A DNA stretch of 49,107 nt from Candidatus Gemmiger stercorigallinarum (GCA_019119495.1 DWWX01000005.1:1-49107), one strand, 5' to 3'; shown: positions 8,598 to 17,925, counted from the stretch's first letter. Notes: generated from the letters alone by a model not told the origin. Numbers and translations are program-made.

Positions 8598-8687
8598 AAA
8601 ATCAACTCCTACTCTTTAGGGTGCCGCGGCCGGGGACGCCGGATGCCGATGCCGGCAGCCGTCCCTCCTCCCCTGCCGCAGCAGGCT

Positions 8688-9239
8688 TTATTTGTTGTAC
8701 ACCTGGGGCTTGAGAACGCCCACGTACGGAAGATTGCGGTATTTTTCGTCGTAGTCCAGGCCGTAGCCCACCACGAACTCGTCGGGGACGTCGAAGCCTT
8801 TGTAGTCGGGTTCGATGTCCGCCTGGCGGCGGCTGGGCTTGGAGAGGATGGCACAGATCCTGACGCTGTTGGGGTTGCGCATCTGGAGCATGGGCACCAG
8901 ATGGGACAGCGTGACGCCGGTGTCCAGGATATCCTCCACGATCAGCACGTCCTTGCCGGTCAGGTCCTGGTCCAGGTCCTTGATGATCTTGACCAGGCCG
9001 GTGGTGGTGGTGTTTGCCCCGCCGTAGCTGGACACCACCATAAAGTCGATGCCGCAGGGGATGGTCACCGCCCGCATCAGGTCGGCCATGAACACCACCG
9101 CGCCCTTGAGGATGGAGACCAGCAGCAGGTCGCGCCCTGCATAGTCGCGGCTGATGGCCGCGCCCAGCTCGGCAACTTTGTCCCGAAGCTGCTGCTCCGA
9201 TACCAGAATATGGTCGATATCCCGATTCATGTCATACAT
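8688..9239 (-). CDS. hpt: Hypoxanthine phosphoribosyltransferase
   Basis: 183 aa, usual length. It converts hypoxanthine or guanine plus PRPP to IMP or GMP in purine salvage. The PRPP-binding motif VLIVEDILDTG (about 93-103) is intact, as is the early LVSILKGAV segment. The catalytic loop contains SSYGGANTTTTG. GGAGGA lies 10 nt before ATG 9239, inside the end of tilS. An in-frame ATG three codons later is possible. The position between tilS and ftsH is the conserved Firmicutes order. Confidence 0.95.
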   Translation of the reverse strand: MYDMNRDIDHILVSEQQLRDKVAELGAAISRDYAGRDLLLVSILKGAVVFMADLMRAVTIPCGIDFMVVSSYGGANTTTTGLVKIIKDLDQDLTGKDVLIVEDILDTGVTLSHLVPMLQMRNPNSVRICAILSKPSRRQADIEPDYKGFDVPDEFVVGYGLDYDEKYRNLPYVGVLKPQVYNK

Positions 9240-9245
9240 GGCAGT

Positions 9246-10637
9246 TCATTCCTCCGTATCGCGCCAGGCCCGCACCACGCAGACGGTGCGGGTGGCCGCG
9301 GTGGGGGCAAGCCCCTCCGCAAAGCCGCAGCCCCACAGCCAGACGACCTCGCTGCCGTCCGCCAAAAGCGGCGCCAGCGCCCGGTCCGCCGGGCTTGTGC
9401 CAAGCTCGTTGAACAGTTTTTTGAGCGATTTGCTCACGTGCCGGCCGGCGGGGCGGAAAAAATCGCCCGGCTGACGGGTACGCAGCTGAATACTCTTTTG
9501 TATTTTATCATAATCTGCGCAACAGTTTAAGTCTTTTTTGAAAATTGGTGCATTTTTCAGAAATTCTTCATATTTTTGCCTCTCGATCTGCAGGCAGTAG
9601 CCCCCCGGCAGGCGGTAAAGGCCGGGCAGGGCGGGCTGCGGCGGCGCGGGCGGCGGCAGCGTGCCGGGCGGCGCCACCCGCACCAGCGCGCCGTTTTTGA
9701 CCTTGTAGGTCACCTGGGGCGTCAGCTGCAAGGCGCCCTCGCCCCGCAGCACCAGGAAGCGCAGCAGGCTGACATACTTTTCCTCGGCGTCCCGCACCGG
9801 GACGATCAGGCTGTGCAGCGCGGCTTTCAGGATGGGGCCGTCGGCGGCGCGCAGGCGCTCGATGTCGTAACCGTCGCCCAGGTCCGCGGCCTGCAAAAGC
9901 GCGGCCGCCTCGCCGGAAAGCCAGTCGTCCAGCTCCTGCATCTGGCGGCAGAACCGGCCGATGGACCGCTCGGCCGCCGGGTTGACGCCGGCCAGCGCCG
10001 GCATGGCATGGTGGCGGATGCGGTTGCGGGCGTAGTCGTCGGTCTCGTTGGTAAAGTCCTGCACATAGCTTTGGCCAAGGGCGCGGCAGTATGTCGCTGT
10101 CTCGGCCCCGGTGACGCACAGGCAGGGCCGCACGTAGACGCCCCGCCGGGCCGGGATGCCGGTCATGCCGTGCAGCCCGGTGCCCCGCGCCAGCCGGAAC
10201 AGCACCGTCTCGGCCTGGTCGGACAGGGTGTGGGCTGTGGCGATCTTGGCTTCCTCGCGGGCGGCCAGCCGGTCAAACCAGGCGTAGCGCAGCCGGCGGG
10301 CCCAGTCCTCGCTGGGATGCTCCGGGATGGCGACGCCCTCTTTGACCGCATCGTAGACAAACAGCTCGACGCCGCTGCGCCGGCAAAACTCCCGCACAAA
10401 GTCGGCGTCCCGGCGGGAAGCCTCGCCCCGGATGCCGTGGTCCACGTGGGCGGCCAGCACCCGGACGGACAATTGCCGGCGGCAGCGCAGAAGAAACAGC
10501 AACAGGGCCATAGAGTCTGCCCCACCGGAGCAGGCCGCAATGACCCTGTCGCCGGGCTTGAACAGCCCGCGCTGCCGGCAGAAGGCCAGCAGCTTTTGTT
10601 CTGTTTGTTCGATGATAGGCTCAACCGAAGTCGTCAT
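9246..10637 (-). CDS. tilS: tRNA(Ile)-lysidine synthase TilS
   Basis: 463 aa. It converts C34 of the CAU-anticodon tRNA-Ile to lysidine so that it reads AUA. The PP-loop SGGADS sits at 37-42 (ACSGGADSMALL), followed by the N-terminal ATPase domain with HVDHGIRGEAS and HTLSDQAETVLFRLARG. C-terminal tRNA-binding domains include RPGDFFRPAGR near 400. The first 17 nt overlap the 3' end of dnaB, which suggests coupled translation. No strong ribosome-binding site precedes the ATG. Confidence 0.93.
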   Translation of the reverse strand: MTTSVEPIIEQTEQKLLAFCRQRGLFKPGDRVIAACSGGADSMALLLFLLRCRRQLSVRVLAAHVDHGIRGEASRRDADFVREFCRRSGVELFVYDAVKEGVAIPEHPSEDWARRLRYAWFDRLAAREEAKIATAHTLSDQAETVLFRLARGTGLHGMTGIPARRGVYVRPCLCVTGAETATYCRALGQSYVQDFTNETDDYARNRIRHHAMPALAGVNPAAERSIGRFCRQMQELDDWLSGEAAALLQAADLGDGYDIERLRAADGPILKAALHSLIVPVRDAEEKYVSLLRFLVLRGEGALQLTPQVTYKVKNGALVRVAPPGTLPPPAPPQPALPGLYRLPGGYCLQIERQKYEEFLKNAPIFKKDLNCCADYDKIQKSIQLRTRQPGDFFRPAGRHVSKSLKKLFNELGTSPADRALAPLLADGSEVVWLWGCGFAEGLAPTAATRTVCVVRAWRDTEE

Positions 10638-12018
10638 GGCCGTAATCCAAATTCATAAAGCGGGTGTGGGCGCCGTCCCAGCCAAGGCGCACCGAGGTGG
10701 TCTCGCCGTGGCGGTTTTTGGCAACGATACATTCGGCGACATTCTCGTCCGCCTGCTCGCCCTCGCCGTTCTGGCTGTTGTAGTAGGCGGCGCGGTACAA
10801 AAACAGCACCACGTCGGCGTCCTGCTCGATGGAGCCGGAGTCGCGCAGGTCGGAAAGCTGGGGCCGGTGGTCGGACCGGCCGCTGGACTTTTCGGCCGCA
10901 CGGGACAGCTGGGACAGCGCGATGACCGGCACGTTCAGCTCCTTGGCCATGATCTTCAGGTTCCGGGTGATGTCGCTGATCTCCTGCACGCGGCTTTCGG
11001 TCCGCTTGCTGGACTGCATCAGCTGCAGGTAGTCGATGATGACCAGGCCGATCTTTTCCTTTTTGGGGTCCTGGTTGATCTGGCGGATCTTGGCCTTGAT
11101 CTCCGGCACCGAGATGCCGGAGGAATCGTCCATATAGATGGGCGCGTCGTAAAGCAGCGTGCTGGCCCCCACCAGGTCGTTCCAGTCGGAATCGTTCAGC
11201 CGGCCGGTACGGAAGGTCTGGCTGTCGATGCCGGCGGTGCTGGAAAGGATGCGGTCGGTCAGCTGCTCGCAGGTCATTTCCAGGCTGAAAATGATGGTGG
11301 GCACCTTTTGCAGCCGGGCCACATTGGTGGCGATGTTCAGCGCAAAGCTGGTCTTGCCCATGCCGGGGCGGGCCGCCAGGATGACCAGGTCGGACCGGCC
11401 CAGGCCGGTGAGCACCGTGTCCAGGTAGGTGAACCCGGTGGGGATGCCGGCGAACTTGTCCCGGTCGGGGCCGCTGAGCTTTTGCAGCGTGGCGATAACA
11501 TCCAGGATGGACTCCTTGATGGTCTTGACGCCGGATTTGTCCTTGCCGCTGCGGATGTCGTAGATCTTCTGCTCGGCGCTTTCCAGCAGCATATCGGCGT
11601 CCGATTCCTCGGCGGACTGCTGCAGGATGGTGCGGGCGGCCTCGATCAGGCGGCGGGTCTGGTACTTTTCGCGGACGATGCGGATGTAGGAGTCCACGTT
11701 GGACAGGGCCGGCACCGTCTCGGCCAGGCGGGCGACGTAGATCTTGGCGTCGTCCGCCCCCTGGAAGGCCGGGTCCTGGGCCAGGGCGTCCACCAGCGTG
11801 ACCACGTCCACGGCCTCGTTCTCGGCAAACAGGGCGGCCATCTGGGTGTAGACGGCGCGGTTCTGCTCCGAGTAGAACATATCCGCTTCCAGCTCGGTGA
11901 TCAGCTGGGTCAGGATGTTCTCGTCCATCAGGGCGGCGCCCAGCACGCTCTGCTCCGCCTGCATGTTGTACGGCATCTGGATGCCCAGCCCTGCCAGGCT
12001 GAGTTCATTGTTCGGCAT
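10621..12018 (-). CDS. dnaB: Replicative DNA helicase DnaB
   Basis: 465 aa. The N-terminal helical domain (about 15-120, NMQAEQSVLGAALMD) mediates hexamer and primase contacts. The RecA-like ATPase domain carries Walker A ARPGMGKTS around 216-224 and Walker B LVIIDYLQLM. It unwinds DNA at the fork. AAAAAGGGGGTGG precedes ATG 12018. It sits after rplI as in many Firmicutes, across a 193-nt gap of repeat-like sequence, and overlaps tilS by 17 nt. Confidence 0.96.
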   Translation of the reverse strand: MPNNELSLAGLGIQMPYNMQAEQSVLGAALMDENILTQLITELEADMFYSEQNRAVYTQMAALFAENEAVDVVTLVDALAQDPAFQGADDAKIYVARLAETVPALSNVDSYIRIVREKYQTRRLIEAARTILQQSAEESDADMLLESAEQKIYDIRSGKDKSGVKTIKESILDVIATLQKLSGPDRDKFAGIPTGFTYLDTVLTGLGRSDLVILAARPGMGKTSFALNIATNVARLQKVPTIIFSLEMTCEQLTDRILSSTAGIDSQTFRTGRLNDSDWNDLVGASTLLYDAPIYMDDSSGISVPEIKAKIRQINQDPKKEKIGLVIIDYLQLMQSSKRTESRVQEISDITRNLKIMAKELNVPVIALSQLSRAAEKSSGRSDHRPQLSDLRDSGSIEQDADVVLFLYRAAYYNSQNGEGEQADENVAECIVAKNRHGETTSVRLGWDGAHTRFMNLDYGHDDFG

Positions 12019-12211
12019 GGGACCACCCCCTTTTTAATGAAAAGTCAGGAATGAGGAATGGACGCAAGGGCAGCGTGTTGGGCCGGCGGAGCAGGTCCGC
12101 GGGCAGATAAGGTGCCGGCAGGCCGGCCCTTGCCGCGGGTCACAGCGCCGTGCCCGGCCGCCCGTTAAGACCCCCGTTCCCTTGATTCCTCATTTCGCAT
12201 CGCGCTGCGCT
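12019..12211. repeat. Intercistronic gap with GAATGAGGAATG-type motifs
   Basis: This 193-nt gap between rplI and dnaB holds AATGAGGAATG near 12050-12060 and, in reverse orientation, TTCCTCATTT near 12184-12194. Related motifs recur near 38705-38730 and 48540-48570. The middle is GC-rich with short palindromes around GGCCGGCC. It looks like a degenerate intergenic repeat within an otherwise tight operon. Confidence 0.4.
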
Positions 12212-12658
12212 TTACAGCTCTTCCACTTTCACCTTGAACCCGGCGGAAACGCCGGCGTAGAGCTTGACGGCGGCGTCGTAGCTGCCAAACTCCTTGATGC
12301 CGGAGGGCAGGTCCACCTTTTTCTTGTCGATCTCGGCGCCGATCAGCTTGCTGAGGGCCTCGGCCACGTCCTTGGAGGTGACCTTGCCGTACAGCTTGCC
12401 GGAAGCGCCGCCCTTGACCTTGACGGTGACGACCTTGTCCTTGACCTTGGCGGCCAGGGCCTCGGCCTCGGCGCGGGCCTCGGCCTCGTGGTGGGCCTTG
12501 GCCTCGCTCTTGGTGCGGGCGACGTTCATCGCGCCGGCGTCCGCCACGGCGGCCAGGCCGCGGGGGAACAGGAAATTGCGGGCGTAACCGTCCGAGACCT
12601 CGTGGATCTCGTCCTTCTTCCCGATATTTTTCACGTCCTGCTTGAGAATGACTTTCAC
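12212..12658 (-). CDS. rplI: Large ribosomal subunit protein bL9
   Basis: 148 aa, the standard bL9 length. The N-terminal 23S rRNA-binding domain starts [17 protein letters not shown] and has the conserved [14 protein letters not shown] long central helix (about 50-80) is unusually rich in Ala, Glu and Lys. The C-terminal domain begins around 85 with [16 protein letters not shown]. It lies between gdpP and dnaB, the common Firmicutes order. Confidence 0.97.
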   Translation of the reverse strand: MKVILKQDVKNIGKKDEIHEVSDGYARNFLFPRGLAAVADAGAMNVARTKSEAKAHHEAEARAEAEALAAKVKDKVVTVKVKGGASGKLYGKVTSKDVAEALSKLIGAEIDKKKVDLPSGIKEFGSYDAAVKLYAGVSAGFKVKVEEL

Positions 12659-12689
12659 AGCAAAACCCTCCCTACTGAAATTACTTGAT

Positions 12690-14657
12690 CTATTTGGTAT
12701 TGTTGGCTGTCTGGGTGGCGCGGTAATGGTCGATCTGCTCGCGGATGCGGCGCTCGGCCTCCTCCGGCGTGCAGTCTTTCAGCTGGGCGCCGGCCATGGT
12801 CAGGTGGCCGCCGCCGCCCAAAGGCTCCAGGATCACCTGGACGTTCAGCGCGCCCATGCTGCGGGCCGAGATGTTGACGCCGCCGTTTTTGGCCACCGCC
12901 ACAAAGCTGGCGTCCACGCCGGAGATGGTCAGCAGGTCGTTGGCGGCCATGGGCAGCACCACCGCCATGCCAGGCTCCAGCTCGCCGGAAACGGCGATGG
13001 CGCAGCCCTTGTAGATGTAGGCGTCCTCCACGATATGGGCGCGGGCCTCGTACTCCTCCTTGGAGGTGTTGAACAGCAGCTTGGTGTCGGCGGTCTGGGC
13101 GCCGCGGCTACGCAGCCAGGCGGCGGCCTCAAACGTCCGCACGCCCACATGCAGCGCAAAGCTGCGGGTGTCCAGCATAATGCCGGCCAAAAGGGCCTGG
13201 GCCTCCAGCGGGGTGATGTTGCCCTGGCTGGGCATAAACTGCAGCAGTTCGCAGACCAGCTCGCTGGCGCTGGAAGCGTAAGGCTCGTGGTAGAGCAGGA
13301 TGGGGTTGTCGATATGCCCCACCGCCATGCGGTGATGGTCGATGACCACCACCCGCTGGCATTTTTCGTAGATCTTCTGGCTTTCCAGCAGGCGTTTCTG
13401 GTAGGTGTCCACGACGATCAGCAGCGTTTTGGGGGTGATGATCTCGTAGGTCTCCTCCGGCTCGATGAAATTGTCGCTCTCGCCCGCCTTGTCGAACAGC
13501 TCGATCAGCTGGCCGGCCAGCGTGGCGCTGCGGCGCACCGTGATGACCGAGGGCACGCCGCACATCTTGCAGATGCGCAGCACGCCGATGGCCGAGCCGA
13601 TGGCGTCCAGGTCGCTCATGCTGTGGCCCATGATCAGCACGCTGTCGCTCTGGCGGATCTGGTCCTCCAGGGCGTTTGCGATGATGCGGCTGCGCACATG
13701 GCTGCGCTTTTCGACGCCGTGGGAGACGCCGCCGAAAAACTCAAAGCCGTCCAGCGTCTTGACGGCGGCCTGGTCGCCGCCGCGGCCCAGCGCGATGTCG
13801 ATGCTCTCGCGGGCCATGTCCTGGCACTCGGCCAGCGTTTTGCCGCCGTGGCCGACGCCGATGGAGATGGTCAGCATGCCGCCGGGATGCAGCGCGCGGA
13901 CCTTGTCCAGGATGTCGAAGCGGTGCTTGATCATGCGGCGGATGTGCCGCTCCTCCACCACCGCGATGTAGCGGCTGTTGGACACCCGGCGCAGAAAGCC
14001 GGTGGTCTGGCCGATGTACTCCTCCAGCAGGCGGTTGATGGCCTCCTGCTCGTGGGCCTGCTCCGAGTCCTTCATGTCGGTGAACAGCTCGTCGTAGCTG
14101 TCAATGACGATGATCATGCAGGCGGGGCGGCTGGCGGTGTACTCGTCCAGGGTGTCTTTATAGAAGGTATCGTCCACCAGGTAGACGATGCTGGCGCCGT
14201 TGCTGGTGGGGCTGGGGCTGGTGTAGGCGGTGAACCGGAAGCCGTTGGCCGTGATGTCCTGCCCGTGGGGGCGGGCGCAGACGGCCAGGTCCAGCCCCGG
14301 CAGCAGCTGGCTGACGGGCGCCATGACCGAGTCCCGCCCGGCCAGCACCTGCTCCTTAAAGCAGGCATTATACCACAAAACGGTATGGCCGGACAAGAGC
14401 AGCACCGGGATGGGCAGCTGGGTCAGCGAATACTGCACCTTGCTGCCGCCAAACACGTTGCCGCCCAGGTTTTGGGCGATGAAGGTGCGGAGCCGCCGCC
14501 GGTTGGCGACCATCAGCAGGATGGCCGCCGCCAGCACCACCACCGGCGCCAGCAGCCACTGGGGCGCGTACAGCGCCACCGGCACCGCCAGCGCGGCGCA
14601 GCACACCAGCAGCAGCAACAGGATGGCGCCGGTATCCAGACGTAGCTTGTTTTTCAT
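12690..14657 (-). CDS. gdpP: GdpP-type c-di-AMP phosphodiesterase
   Basis: 655 aa. Two N-terminal membrane helices (11-30, 34-51), a PAS-like domain (about 80-165), a degenerate GGDEF domain (172-300, with GRGGDQ at 291-296) and DHH/DHHA1 phosphodiesterase domains. The catalytic metal residues are seen in [13 protein letters not shown] (345-352) and DHH at 440-442, with [11 protein letters not shown] near the end. It hydrolyses c-di-AMP, linking to potassium, wall and stress control. The order gdpP-rplI-dnaB is conserved in Firmicutes. A 145-nt GC-rich gap separates it from RNase J upstream. Confidence 0.95.
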   Translation of the reverse strand: MKNKLRLDTGAILLLLLVCCAALAVPVALYAPQWLLAPVVVLAAAILLMVANRRRLRTFIAQNLGGNVFGGSKVQYSLTQLPIPVLLLSGHTVLWYNACFKEQVLAGRDSVMAPVSQLLPGLDLAVCARPHGQDITANGFRFTAYTSPSPTSNGASIVYLVDDTFYKDTLDEYTASRPACMIIVIDSYDELFTDMKDSEQAHEQEAINRLLEEYIGQTTGFLRRVSNSRYIAVVEERHIRRMIKHRFDILDKVRALHPGGMLTISIGVGHGGKTLAECQDMARESIDIALGRGGDQAAVKTLDGFEFFGGVSHGVEKRSHVRSRIIANALEDQIRQSDSVLIMGHSMSDLDAIGSAIGVLRICKMCGVPSVITVRRSATLAGQLIELFDKAGESDNFIEPEETYEIITPKTLLIVVDTYQKRLLESQKIYEKCQRVVVIDHHRMAVGHIDNPILLYHEPYASSASELVCELLQFMPSQGNITPLEAQALLAGIMLDTRSFALHVGVRTFEAAAWLRSRGAQTADTKLLFNTSKEEYEARAHIVEDAYIYKGCAIAVSGELEPGMAVVLPMAANDLLTISGVDASFVAVAKNGGVNISARSMGALNVQVILEPLGGGGHLTMAGAQLKDCTPEEAERRIREQIDHYRATQTANNTK

Positions 14658-14802
14658 GGGACTTCCTCGTCTGCCGGGCAGGGAAAAGCGGGCGCCGCCC
14701 TCCCCTGCCGCAGGGCCGGCCGCAGATCGCGGCCTGTAAACAGTCTTGGCCGCCCGCCGGCCCGCGCCGAAGCGGCGCCGCAGCCCAGCAGGCAGCTGTG
14801 CT

Positions 14803-16743
14803 TTACACTTCCATCAGGATGGGCAGGATCATGGGGCTGCGCTTGGTCTTGCGGTAGATATAGCTGGAAAGAGCCTCCCGCACGCGGGTCTTGAGGCTGT
14901 TCCAGTCGTGGGCGTTGTCCGCCAGGGCGCGGTCCAGGGCGATCTCCACCTGGGTGCGGGCGCCGTCGATCAGCTCCTCGCTCTCGCGCACATAGACAAA
15001 CCCGCGGGAAACCAGCTCCGGCCCTGCCAGCACCCGGCCGCTGCGGCCGTCGATGGTGACGGTGACGACGATGATGCCGTCCTCCGACAGATGATGCCGG
15101 TCGCGCAGGACCACATTGCCCACGTCGCCCACGCCGTAGCCGTCCACCATGACGGCGCCGGCGGGCACGGTGCCCTCCAGCACCATGCTGTCGCGGGAGA
15201 GGCGGATCTTCTGGCCGTTTTCGGCGATATAGATGTTCTGCCTGGGGATATAGCCCAGGTGCTCGGCCGTCTCGGCATGGCGCTTGAGCTGCTTGAACTC
15301 GCCGTGCACCGGCAGGAAATACTGCGGGTGGGCCAGGGTCAGCATCAGTTTCTGCTCCTCCTGGCAGGCGTGGCCGGACACATGGGTGTCGTACATATTT
15401 TCGTAGATGACCTCGGCGCCCAGGGCCAGCAGCCCGTTGACCACCTTGGTGACGGTCTTTTCGTTGCCGGGGATGGGCCGGGCCGAGATGATGATAAAAT
15501 CGCCGGGGCCCACCTTGACGTTGCGGTGGCTGGCCTGCGCCATGCGGGACAGCGCCGACAGCGGCTCGCCCTGGCTGCCGGTGGTGATCAGCACCACTTT
15601 TTCCGGCGGGTACTTGTTGACCTCCTCGATGTCGATCAGGACGGTGTCCGGCACATGCAGGTAGCCCAGCTCCTTGGCCATCTCGGTGTTGGAGACCATG
15701 CTGCGGCCGTTGACCGCCACCTTGCGGCCCGACTCGATGGCCAGGTCGATGATCTGCTGGACGCGGTAGATGTTGGAGGCAAAGGTCGCCACGATGATGC
15801 GCTTTTTGCGGGCGCGGTTGAACAGGGCGCGCACCCCCTCGGCCACCGTCTGCTCGGTGGCGGTAAAGCCGGGGCGCTCGGCATTGGTGGAATCGGCCAG
15901 CAGGGCCAGCACGCCGCGGCGGCCGTACTCGGCGATGGTGGACAGATCGGTGACCGCGTCGCTGGACAGCGGCGTGTAGTCGATCTTGAAGTCGCCGGTG
16001 TGGATGACGACGCCGGCCGGGCACTCGATGGCGTAGGCCACGGCGTCGGGGATGGAATGGTTGACGTGGATGGGCTCCACGGTAAAGCAGCCCAGGCGCA
16101 CCTTCTGGCGGGGGCGGATCTCGTTGAATTTGGCGCTGGCGGCCAGGCCGTGCTCCTCCAGCTTGTTGCGCATCAGGCCGATGGTCAGCCGGGTGGCGTA
16201 GATGGGCACATTGAACTGCCGCAGCAGGTAGGGCAGGCTGCCGATGTGGTCCTCGTGCCCGTGAGTGATAAAAAGACCCTTGATGCGGTCCTTGTTCTCC
16301 AGCACGTAGGAGAAATCGGGGATGACCAGGTCGATGCCGAACATGTCGCTGTCCGGGAACACCGAACCGCAGTCCACCAGGATCATGTCGCCCTGGCATT
16401 CATACAGGGTGATGTTTTTTCCCACTTCGCCCAAACCGCCCAGCGGGATGATGTGCATGGGAACGGCGGGCTGCTCCTCCACGCGGGTGCGGGACATGGG
16501 CCGGCGGCGCGGCCGGGGCTGCTGGATGGGCTGCACCTGCTGCACGGCGGCCGGGGCCTGGCTGCGGCGGGGCTGCGGCGCACGGCGGGTGCGCGGCGGG
16601 CGGGACGGCTGCTCCACCGTCTCCACAGCCGGGGACGCCTGGGCCGGCTTGGGCGCGGCGGCACGGCGCTGGGTGCGGCGGGGCGCGGTATTGCGGGGCG
16701 CACGGGTACGGTTGGACTGACGCTTGTCGTTGAAATCTTCCAT
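14803..16743 (-). CDS. rnj: Ribonuclease J with long basic N-terminal extension
   Basis: 646 aa. The catalytic part starts near residue 96 (MHIIPLGGLGEVGKN) and has the metallo-beta-lactamase motif HGHEDH at 161-166, then the beta-CASP region and C-terminal RMMBL domain. RNase J is a 5'-3' exo- and endonuclease central to mRNA decay in Firmicutes. Residues 1-95 are an Arg/Pro/Gln/Ala-rich, probably disordered tail that Bacillus RNase J1 lacks; such tails often bind RNA or partners. ATG 16743 is supported by GGAGG. The promoter lies about 440 nt upstream. Confidence 0.95.
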   Translation of the reverse strand: MEDFNDKRQSNRTRAPRNTAPRRTQRRAAAPKPAQASPAVETVEQPSRPPRTRRAPQPRRSQAPAAVQQVQPIQQPRPRRRPMSRTRVEEQPAVPMHIIPLGGLGEVGKNITLYECQGDMILVDCGSVFPDSDMFGIDLVIPDFSYVLENKDRIKGLFITHGHEDHIGSLPYLLRQFNVPIYATRLTIGLMRNKLEEHGLAASAKFNEIRPRQKVRLGCFTVEPIHVNHSIPDAVAYAIECPAGVVIHTGDFKIDYTPLSSDAVTDLSTIAEYGRRGVLALLADSTNAERPGFTATEQTVAEGVRALFNRARKKRIIVATFASNIYRVQQIIDLAIESGRKVAVNGRSMVSNTEMAKELGYLHVPDTVLIDIEEVNKYPPEKVVLITTGSQGEPLSALSRMAQASHRNVKVGPGDFIIISARPIPGNEKTVTKVVNGLLALGAEVIYENMYDTHVSGHACQEEQKLMLTLAHPQYFLPVHGEFKQLKRHAETAEHLGYIPRQNIYIAENGQKIRLSRDSMVLEGTVPAGAVMVDGYGVGDVGNVVLRDRHHLSEDGIIVVTVTIDGRSGRVLAGPELVSRGFVYVRESEELIDGARTQVEIALDRALADNAHDWNSLKTRVREALSSYIYRKTKRSPMILPILMEV

Positions 16744-17156
16744 TGAAACCTCCGAAGAAATGGCTCGGCAAAGCCGGCACCCGGCGCTGCAAAGGAGACT
16801 TTGCCAGCGAGAGATGCCGCAGCTTTGCGGGTATCGTGATGTATATTGGGATACAACAGCGTTTCCGGCACGGGTCTGGCCGCAAATGCCGCCGGGAAAA
16901 CGCAGAGTCACCGGATGTTGCGCGTCGGCCTGCGTGCGCACGGGGCACGCCAAAGCCGCGCCTTGTCCCTGCAAAAGGCCGGCCGCGGCGCAGGCAGCCC
17001 GCCTGCGCGCCAGAAAAACACCTTTTGGGGACAGACACTGAAAAAACACGAACATTGCAGGCAGCTTCCTGTGGCACGGCGCGCCGGTGCGGCGGCGCCG
17101 GGTCCTGGCCCCGGTTTGGGGGCTGCAGCCGGCAGGAATGCCTTCCGTCAATAGGT

Positions 17157-17186
17157 ATTATACGGCCTGGCGGGGGCAGTTGTCAA
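17157..17186 (-). promoter_or_regulatory. Consensus promoter of the rnj-gdpP-rplI-dnaB block
   Basis: On the minus strand a perfect TTGACA (17181-17186) and a perfect TATAAT (17157-17162) are 18 nt apart. Transcription would start near 17150, leaving a leader of about 407 nt before RNase J. Confidence 0.85.
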
Positions 17187-17206
17187 TCTTGCCGCCCTGC
17201 CGCCCC

Positions 17207-17235
17207 TTGCCGGCGGCGCGCAAAGCGGGTATAAT
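17207..17235 (+). promoter_or_regulatory. Promoter of rnhA
   Basis: TTGCCG (17207-17212), a 17-nt spacer and a perfect TATAAT (17230-17235). The start would be near 17242, about 78 nt before rnhA. The -35 lies 20 bp from the -35 of the divergent rnj promoter. Confidence 0.7.
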
Positions 17236-17319
17236 GGCAGAAACGAGACCCCGGGCGGCCCCGCCGTCCGTTTATCACCGTGCCCAGCCACAGTATGGGC
17301 TGCATCCTGGGAGTTTAGC

Positions 17320-17781
17320 ATGAAGCATATCGAGATCTACACCGACGGCGCCTGCAGCGGCAACCCCGGACCGGGGGGCTGGGGCGCGATCTTGCGGTTT
17401 CGCACCGCCAGCAAAGTGTTTGAGAAGGAGCTTTCCGGCGGGGAGGCCGAGACCACCAACAACCGCATGGAGCTGACCGGCCTGCTGGAAGCCCTGCGTC
17501 AGCTGAAGGAGCCCTGCGACATCGACCTGTACTCTGACAGCCAGTATGTGATCAACGGGCTGGAGAAGGGCTGGGCCAAAGGCTGGCGCGCCCGCGGCTG
17601 GCGCAAGGCGGACAAGTCCCCCGCCCTGAACGCCGACCTGTGGGCGCAGCTGCTGGAGGAGAGCGAAAAGCATGTGATCCACTACCACTGGCTGAAAGGC
17701 CACGCCGGCCACCCGGAAAACGAACGCTGCGACCGCCTGGCGGTGGCGCAGAGCAAAAAGTACGGCGGCAGGCAGGCCTGA
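17320..17781 (+). CDS. rnhA: Ribonuclease HI
   Basis: 153 aa, the normal RNase HI length. It cleaves the RNA strand of RNA-DNA hybrids. The catalytic set is visible: Asp in IYTDGACSGNPGPGG, Glu in NNRMEL, Asp in YSDSQYVING, and a late Asp in ENERCDRLA. The basic handle region KGWRARGWRKADK is present, as in E. coli RNase HI. Codon 1 is ATG 17320, with CTGGGAG a few nt before it. It has its own promoter. Confidence 0.95.
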   Translation: MKHIEIYTDGACSGNPGPGGWGAILRFRTASKVFEKELSGGEAETTNNRMELTGLLEALRQLKEPCDIDLYSDSQYVINGLEKGWAKGWRARGWRKADKSPALNADLWAQLLEESEKHVIHYHWLKGHAGHPENERCDRLAVAQSKKYGGRQA

Positions 17782-17863
17782 CCGCCCCCCTCGGCAAAGG
17801 CCCCGGCAAGGCCTGCCCCCCCTCAACGCCCGGCCGGGTGTGACAACTATTTTTCCTGCCCCA

Positions 17864-17892
17864 TTGACGGCGCTGCCGGCAGATGCTAAACT
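17864..17892 (+). promoter_or_regulatory. Promoter ahead of the ABC-2 transporter genes
   Basis: TTGACG (17864-17869), a 17-nt spacer and TAAACT (17887-17892) preceded by TGC (extended -10). The predicted start is near 17899, directly before a terminator-like hairpin. Confidence 0.65.
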
Positions 17893-17901
17893 GCCTACGC
17901 G

Positions 17902-17925
17902 CTGCCCGTGCGGGCAGGATTTTTT
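17902..17925 (+). terminator. Terminator-like hairpin directly after a promoter
   Basis: CTGCCC GTGC GGGCAG (17902-17917) followed by GATTTTTTTG. It could end read-through from rnhA, whose stop is 120 nt upstream, or act as an early hairpin on the ABC-2 transcript. The 6-bp stem is short but the T-run is good. Confidence 0.55.

Larger units (their letters stand above)
16744..17319. other. Divergent control region of rnj and rnhA
   Basis: This 576-nt region has no credible gene. It holds two good divergent sigma-A promoters (17157-17186 minus, 17207-17235 plus). Between the minus promoter and RNase J lies about 400 nt of untranslated leader with several GC-rich inverted segments. I recognise no known riboswitch, 6S RNA or RNase P RNA in it. 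Confidence 0.6.

Noticed and set aside
6399-9530. A 1043-codon plus-strand reading over ftsH and hpt
   Set aside because: It is antisense to two clearly conserved genes, with low-complexity His/Gly/Val/Leu composition and no start signal.
10432-12054. A 540-codon plus-strand reading over dnaB
   Set aside because: It is antisense to dnaB, with shadow composition and no ribosome-binding site.
16744-17150. A 6S, RNase P or other known RNA in the rnj leader
   Set aside because: I could not recognise a conserved core or the expected fold by eye. A covariance-model scan (Rfam) would be decisive; a hit would overturn this.
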